Below, in pieces: positions 6,918 through 10,207 of a stretch of 10,207 nt of DNA. The stretch spans positions 1-10,207 of the forward strand of contig SKJO01000429.1 of the NCBI GenBank assembly GCA_007121975.1, read 5' to 3'. Each line of letters starts with the position of its first letter. Position 1 is the stretch's first letter. Both the position numbers and the translations under genes were made by a program. The notes beneath the pieces are model-generated. The model saw nothing but the letters and a program-made list of their open reading frames with translations. It had not been told where the DNA came from and searched no databases. This stretch comes from Nitriliruptoraceae bacterium (GTDB taxonomy: Bacteria > Actinomycetota > Nitriliruptoria > Nitriliruptorales > Nitriliruptoraceae).

Positions 6918-7766
6918 GCGGTCGTCGGCGGAAGCGGCCGCCGCCACCCGGCGCATGCCGATCTGGAGCGCGACCAGGCCGGCCAGCGTGCCGCCGAGCA
7001 GCAGGGCGAAGGTGGCGGTCGCCGCGGGCCCGCCGGTGAAGTCCTCGGTGGCCCGGAGGGCCCCGAGTGCCACCAGCGCCAGGCCCAACGTGGCGCTCTC
7101 GACGTGCAGGCGCAGGGCGCTCCAGCGCGCCTCGAACAGGAACGCCAGCCACATCGCCCCGATGAAGGCCAGGAAGGATGCCAGCGTGCGGGTCGTCAAC
7201 GGACTCACCTGCCACGGCCACAGCACGATGCCGAGCTCGGGCCTTACGTAGAACGCGAGCGCCACGACGATCTGCATGACCCCGACGGAGCCCACCAGGC
7301 GCCGCACCCACCGCGGCACCAGCGGAGTGCCCGCAGCCGGGAGGCCAGGGTCGTATCGTCGGTTGCGCAGCCACACGGCCGGCAGCAGCACCGGGGTGAC
7401 GAGATACACAACAAGCCACGCCCAGAACGACACGTGACCGTGGCTGAAGAGCTCCCAGTGCAGCAACGTGGCGCCGAGCAGACCCACGGTCAGGACCGTG
7501 GCGACGAGGAACACCAGGCTGATGCGGTGCCACGCGCCGACCCGCAGCGAACGCAGGAACAGCACCGCCCCCGCGGCGTAGCCGCCACCGACGGCCAACG
7601 AGGTCATCTTCGGGCCCATGGGCCAGGCCCACAAGGTCTGGGTGTCGCCGGGGAACAGGTACAGGATCACGCCGGCGGCAGCCAGGATCGGCGCGACCAG
7701 CAGCGCCACCCACCAGGTCACTCGCAAGACACGGTCATCGCGAGGATCCTCAGCCATGCCCGTCAA
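6897..7766 (-). CDS. Eight-helix integral membrane protein, unknown function
   Basis: I count eight hydrophobic segments, at about residues 16-38, 54-74, 80-104, 110-132, 157-175, 194-215, 222-243 and 250-272 from the start used here. Charged Arg-rich loops separate several of them, and the C-terminal tail is short. The start is uncertain. TTG 7766 has GAGGGG (7775-7780) at an ideal eight bases. ATG 7757 and ATG 7790 are in frame but lack a ribosome binding site. I do not recognise the family; there is no transporter signature, Walker motif or kinase motif. It is tail-to-tail with the SDR, overlapping by 21 bases, so strong read-through from either side would produce antisense RNA. It is divergent from the ADC-like gene. 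Confidence 0.8.
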   Translation of the reverse strand: MTGMAEDPRDDRVLRVTWWVALLVAPILAAAGVILYLFPGDTQTLWAWPMGPKMTSLAVGGGYAAGAVLFLRSLRVGAWHRISLVFLVATVLTVGLLGATLLHWELFSHGHVSFWAWLVVYLVTPVLLPAVWLRNRRYDPGLPAAGTPLVPRWVRRLVGSVGVMQIVVALAFYVRPELGIVLWPWQVSPLTTRTLASFLAFIGAMWLAFLFEARWSALRLHVESATLGLALVALGALRATEDFTGGPAATATFALLLGGTLAGLVALQIGMRRVAAAASADDRSVTQGR

Positions 7767-7890
7767 CCGTTCATCCCCTCGACGCCACATCGGTCATACT
7801 GCTTCGTTCGAGATCATGGCTGGTCCCCCTCCCCACGCCGGATCGAGCCTGACTATCCCATCTCGGCGTGCCGAACACAAGCGTGCCGTC

Positions 7891-8018
7891 CCGGGGGCGC
7901 GCCCGGCCGGTCGGGCGCCCAGCTACGCTGCTTCGCGAGGTGAAGGCGGCGGTCGCCGAAGCCCTGCCTCCGGGGGCCTCGGCGTGCGACGCCACGCTCC
8001 GGCGAGGGCGCGAAGCAG
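7891..8018. repeat. Cluster of GC-rich inverted repeats in divergent intergenic region
   Basis: Between the membrane-protein gene and the ADC-like gene lie several nested palindromes: GGGCGCGCCC (7895-7904) and the hairpin GGCGT-GCG-ACGCC (7981-7993). There is also a perfect 10-base inverted repeat, CTGCTTCGCG (7928-7937) with CGCGAAGCAG (8009-8018), around 71 bases. No T-tract follows, so a simple terminator is unlikely. It could be a structured 5' leader of the ADC-like gene or chance at high GC. Confidence 0.4.
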
Positions 8019-8053
8019 GCCGGGCCAGTGGATGGCGGTCGGGAGACGGATGA

Positions 8054-8764
8054 GTGAGTGAGGAGTCCTCCCGCCGGGGGCCCCCTGGCGACGCCCGGCG
8101 GAAGTTGCCCGGCGTGCGCGAGAGCCGGCTGGCACCCGACATCGCCGCTCGGTTGCCGTCGTCGACCCTGCCGCCTCCGTGGGAAGCTACCGTCGACGCG
8201 GTGCTGTGGACCCACCGTGCGACGGCTGCGGCTTGCACGGCACTTCCCCCGGGGGTCCGAGGCCGCCGGGTGGTCAGGTTGGCCGTCGCAGGATTCGTGC
8301 GGTACCACCGAACGCCAGTGGGTGCCTACGACGAGCTGCTGGCCTCGCCCACGCTCGTGGGTGGCGGCCTGTGGCGCCTGCACTTGCCGCTGATCGCCGT
8401 CGACTCGCTGGCCTCCCTGCACGCGGGGCGTGCCCACTGGGCGTTACCGAAGACGCTCGCCGAGTTCTCGGGAGCACCCGCCTCCCGGCGCTCAGTCGAA
8501 GCCCGAGGCCCTGGCTGGTCGCTGCACGCCGCAGTCGTCGCCCGTGGGCCGACCGTGCCCGTGTGGATGCGGGTCTCGCTGGCCCAGGTGCGAGGCACCG
8601 GCGAGGTCGTCACGTTCCCCGTGGTGTTTCGGGGCCCGGCACAGCTGGCGCGTGTCGAGGTGACGCTCAGCGAGTCGGCATCCTTCGCCGACTGGCTGCG
8701 CCCGGGCATCCATCTCGGCGTGCTGTTGCGCGGCGTCCGCATGCGCTTGGGCCGTGCTCGCTGA
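8054..8764 (+). CDS. Acetoacetate decarboxylase superfamily protein (ADC-like)
   Basis: 236 residues from GTG 8054, with GGGAG (8041-8045) eight bases upstream. TPVGAYDELLASP (87-99) and HWALPKTLAEF (128-138) are the ADC-superfamily core. Glu94 and Lys133 are 39 residues apart, the same separation as Glu76 and the Schiff-base Lys115 of clostridial acetoacetate decarboxylase. The lysine is followed by Thr, not the second Lys (Lys116) that lowers the pKa in true decarboxylases. A different Schiff-base reaction, such as the aldolase-dehydratase chemistry known for some ADC-like proteins, is therefore possible. The N-terminal 35 residues are Arg/Ser-rich and may be disordered. It is soluble and monocistronic within the window, with a GC-rich hairpin-forming leader upstream. 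Confidence 0.8.
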   Translation: MSEESSRRGPPGDARRKLPGVRESRLAPDIAARLPSSTLPPPWEATVDAVLWTHRATAAACTALPPGVRGRRVVRLAVAGFVRYHRTPVGAYDELLASPTLVGGGLWRLHLPLIAVDSLASLHAGRAHWALPKTLAEFSGAPASRRSVEARGPGWSLHAAVVARGPTVPVWMRVSLAQVRGTGEVVTFPVVFRGPAQLARVEVTLSESASFADWLRPGIHLGVLLRGVRMRLGRAR

Positions 8765-8956
8765 CTCCACCCTGACCCGGCTCCCCGCGAACGTCGGCGC
8801 AGGGGGCGTGTACTACAGATCGCTCTGCGCCTGCCGGTGTCGTGGACCGTGCCTGATGAGGATCGCAACAGCTCTCACGTCGCCTTGCTTCCCCCCCAGA
8901 TCACGGACCGTGCTGAAGCTCCAACACACACCACGTCGGGATGACTGGCGGTGGGG

Positions 8957-9182
8957 ATGGCTAGCAGCGCGATCGTCACCGGCGGGGCGTCTGGGATCGG
9001 GCTGGCCCTCGCCCGCCAACCTGTGGACCGGGCTTCACGTCGTGGTCGCAGACATCGACGGTGACGCGACAGCCGCAGTCGCAGACCAGCTCGGGGTCGC
9101 CGCGGAGGGCGCGCAACTGGAAGACGCCGACGCGGGGGCCGTGGCCGACCTGGTCGACTCGATCCACGACCGGCACGGATGT
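8957..9182 (+). pseudogene. Classical SDR remnant, frameshifted and 3'-truncated
   Basis: ATG 8957 opens ASSAIVTGGASGIGLALAR, the TGxxxGIG cofactor motif of classical short-chain dehydrogenases (residues 8-15). This frame stops at TGA 9062-9064. The continuation GLHVVVADIDGDATAAVADQ, then LVDSIHDRHG, is in another frame, so a shift occurred around 9026-9032 (one base gained or two lost). Similarity ends at DRHG near 9180. There the normal NNAG, Ser and YxxxK regions should follow, but the sequence becomes the antisense of an ABC transporter fragment. Only the first ~75 of about 250 residues remain. Confidence 0.82.
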
Positions 9183-9463
9183 CAGCCAACCGCACGCCGG
9201 ACCTCGTCGCGGCTGGTCGCGACGTCCAACCCCGCGACCCTGGCGGTGCCCGACTGCAGCGGCAGCAGGGTCTGGAGCACCCGCATCGTGGTGGTCTTGC
9301 CCGCCCCGTTCGGACCCAGCAGCCCGAGGATCTCACCGGAAGCGACCTCGAAGCTCACCGCACCGAGGGCACGTATGGCCCCGAAGCGATGTACGAGATC
9401 GGCAACCTCGACCACCACGTCCCCGGTGCCGATCCGGTGGCTGCAATCACCCGTGGAGTTCAC
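9182..9463 (-). pseudogene. DrrA-like ABC transporter ATP-binding protein, 5' fragment
   Basis: From GTG 9463 the frame gives 93 residues: VVVEVADLVHRFGAIRAL (16-33), then the Walker A GPNGAGKTT (50-58) and TLLPLQSGTARVAGLDV (65-81). It ends at TSRDEVRRAVG and a stop (9182-9184). This is the N-terminal third of a daunorubicin-resistance-type (DrrA) exporter ATPase, normally about 310-330 residues. The Q-loop, signature motif, Walker B and H-loop are gone, so it cannot hydrolyse ATP. Its 5' end overlaps the 3' end of the VOC gene by 17 bases, suggesting it was once translationally coupled in the same operon. The breakpoint coincides with that of the SDR remnant on the other strand. Confidence 0.85.
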
Positions 9464-9720
9464 GGTCGTGCTCGTTGATCTGCAGGCTCAGCCCCTCCGG
9501 GTCACAGACCCGGAACGAGCGACCGTAGGACTCGTCCACGACACCCGTGGCCGGCTCGTACCCCGCCGTACGCAGACGGGCAACGACCTCCTCCAGCGGC
9601 TCGTCGGCCTCGAACGCCAACTCCACCGCCAGCCCCCACCCGGCACGACCGCATGCGCCCGGCTGGCAGCAGCATCGCCGGCAGGTCAACCACGTAGCGG
9701 ATCGGCAGCGGCCGCATCAC
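9447..9720 (-). pseudogene. VOC-family (glyoxalase/bleomycin-resistance fold) gene, frameshifted and shortened
   Basis: The start (ATG 9717, or GTG 9720) reads RPLPIRYVVDLPAM, a typical VOC N-terminus. That frame soon turns to Gly/Arg repeats. A second frame from about 9645 downward reads GWGLAVELAFEADEPLEEVV, then ARLRTAGYEPATGVVDESYG, RSFRVCDPEGLSLQINEHD and a stop at 9447. This is the VOC C-terminal half with the conserved DPEG and closing NEHD block. The joined product would be about 90 residues instead of 120-125, so an internal segment of the fold and the reading frame are both lost. The ATG overlaps the stop of the ribbon-helix-helix gene (TGATG), showing a former operon. Intact relatives bind metals or sequester drugs such as bleomycin. 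Confidence 0.78.
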
Positions 9721-9878
9721 CGCTGCTCCCCGTGGTCGGCCGCCAACCGGTCGAGCTCACGCTCCAACGCCTGCATCGTGAACCGCTTCAGCGACACGCC
9801 CTCGTCGATCGCGGCGTGCTTGACCCGCCGGACCAGGTCCGTGGGGAGGTAGACGTTGAACTGCTGCTCGCTCGCCAT
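9717..9878 (-). CDS. Small ribbon-helix-helix (CopG/Arc-like) DNA-binding protein
   Basis: 53 residues, beginning MASEQQFNVYLPTDLVRRVK and ending ADHGEQR. The pattern is a short polar beta strand (QFNVYLP, 5-11), then helix A (TDLVRRVKHAAIDEG, 13-27), then the turn and helix B (VSLKRFTMQALERELDRL, 28-45). This is the ribbon-helix-helix dimer fold used by many antitoxins and operon repressors. ATG 9878 has no good Shine-Dalgarno sequence, and the -10 box ends seven bases before it, so the mRNA is probably leaderless. The stop codon overlaps the VOC start (TGATG), making it the head gene of a former RHH-VOC-ABC operon. The reading frame is intact although both downstream genes are ruined. It could also be a solitary antitoxin. 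Confidence 0.78.
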   Translation of the reverse strand: MASEQQFNVYLPTDLVRRVKHAAIDEGVSLKRFTMQALERELDRLAADHGEQR

Positions 9879-9884
9879 GATCCA

Positions 9885-9913
9885 AGGCTATGGTCCTAGG
9901 TCTCTAGAGACAA
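9885..9913 (-). promoter_or_regulatory. Promoter of the ribbon-helix-helix gene, likely leaderless
   Basis: On the minus strand TTGTCT (9908-9913) is a -35 box (four of six), followed by exactly 17 bases and TAGCCT (9885-9890), a -10 box that keeps the key T, A and final T. Transcription would begin at or within a base or two of ATG 9878. This fits the absence of a ribosome binding site; leaderless mRNAs are frequent in actinobacteria. Confidence 0.58.
9895..9911. promoter_or_regulatory. Tandem CTAG-centred palindromes, putative RHH operator
   Basis: Between the -35 and -10 boxes lie CCTAGG (9895-9900) and the perfect 12-base palindrome GTCTCTAGAGAC (9900-9911). Their CTAG cores (9896-9899 and 9904-9907) are exactly 8 bases apart on one side of the helix, near one turn. 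CTAG is rare in high-GC genomes. Ribbon-helix-helix dimers commonly bind such tandem short palindromes and cover the spacer, so autorepression is the likely role. Confidence 0.58.
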
Positions 9914-10207
9914 GACCGAACTCGCCGCTCTCGCAGGTTCCCCGAGCAGGCCGCGACACCGCGGCGTCAACATCCGCGCCCTCGCCCCCCACACCCGCCC
10001 GCCGGTCAGTACCCCACCACGACGCTCTGCGCAGCGACGAGCGCCAAGCCGGTTCAGACGATCACGACGATGCAGTTGCAACGGGCGTTAGTGCCTGCCT
10101 TTGACGGCGTGTCGGCGCCTCGGTGTGGTTGTCGGTCGCGTCGCGCTTGGTACGGCAGATCGACACCTGCACTGAAGGTGATCCACGACACCTGCCACGC
10201 TCTGAGG
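9914..10207. other. Right-end stretch with no supported gene
   Basis: The region upstream of the RHH promoter holds no recognisable family. A plus frame from ATG 10070 is open to the right edge (46 codons, MQLQRALVPAFDG onward) without a ribosome binding site. A minus frame is open from the right edge to a stop at 10054-10056. Neither resembles a family I know. Either could be the edge of a gene that lies mostly outside the window. Confidence 0.4.

Noticed and set aside
7868..8053. Plus-strand 61-codon frame in the same phase as the ADC-like gene, separated by one TGA
   Set aside because: GTG start without a ribosome binding site, no recognised family, and the ADC-like gene has its own start and site. 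A nonsense-interrupted longer gene is not supported, since ADC proteins do not need this extension.
8844..8913. 9-base direct repeat GGACCGTGC (8844-8852 and 8905-8913)
   Set aside because: Short, with no flanking element or family context; likely chance at this base composition.
9182..9184. Insertion element at the SDR/ABC junction
   Set aside because: No terminal inverted repeats, target duplication or transposase sequence at the breakpoint; deletion explains it.
8754..9899. Long plus-strand open frame of 381 codons
   Set aside because: It runs antisense through the RHH, VOC and ABC remnants and is Arg/Pro/Ser-rich. Only the short SDR-like piece near 9030-9180 resembles a protein family, and that is better explained as the frameshifted SDR remnant.

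Overview
This window reads as chromosomal DNA of a high-GC actinobacterium. GC is very high throughout, GTG starts are common, -10 boxes are loose TAnnnT types, and one gene appears leaderless. The gene families are a DUF5995 protein, an MpaB/DUF2236 oxygenase, Phd and ribbon-helix-helix small regulators, and a DrrA-type ABC ATPase. I cannot name a genus. No tRNA, rRNA, CRISPR array or intact mobile element is visible.

Left part (1-1618, minus strand). The left edge cuts a Phd/YefM-like antitoxin, which has a clear promoter and an operator-like perfect inverted repeat over its start site. Next come an intact class I SAM methyltransferase and, just upstream of it, a decayed alpha/beta-hydrolase that has lost an internal segment and its C-terminal half. 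About 330 bases without a convincing gene follow.

Centre (1619-8764). A 460-residue protein with nitroreductase-like sequence signatures faces an alpha/beta-hydrolase whose nucleophile position is Asp, as in epoxide hydrolases and dehalogenases. Then comes a tightly coupled two-gene operon: an MpaB/latex-clearing-type heme oxygenase followed by a DUF5995 protein. It is divergent from an extended SDR (epimerase/ketoreductase-like) gene. The SDR overlaps tail to tail with an eight-helix membrane protein, which is in turn divergent from an acetoacetate-decarboxylase-superfamily protein. The nitroreductase-like protein, Asp hydrolase, heme oxygenase, SDR and ADC-like enzyme could together act on one small lipophilic or isoprenoid-like molecule. 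That joint role is inference from neighbourhood and families only.

Right part (8765-10207). This is a graveyard of truncated genes. The 5' end of a classical SDR, itself frameshifted, meets head-on the 5' end of a DrrA-like ABC ATPase at about 9182. Both 3' halves are missing, which points to a single deletion. Upstream of the ABC fragment, a VOC (glyoxalase/bleomycin-resistance fold) gene is frameshifted and internally shortened. At the head of this former operon sits a short intact ribbon-helix-helix protein with a recognisable, apparently leaderless promoter. Two CTAG-centred palindromes lie between its -35 and -10 boxes. The last ~290 bases hold no gene I can support.
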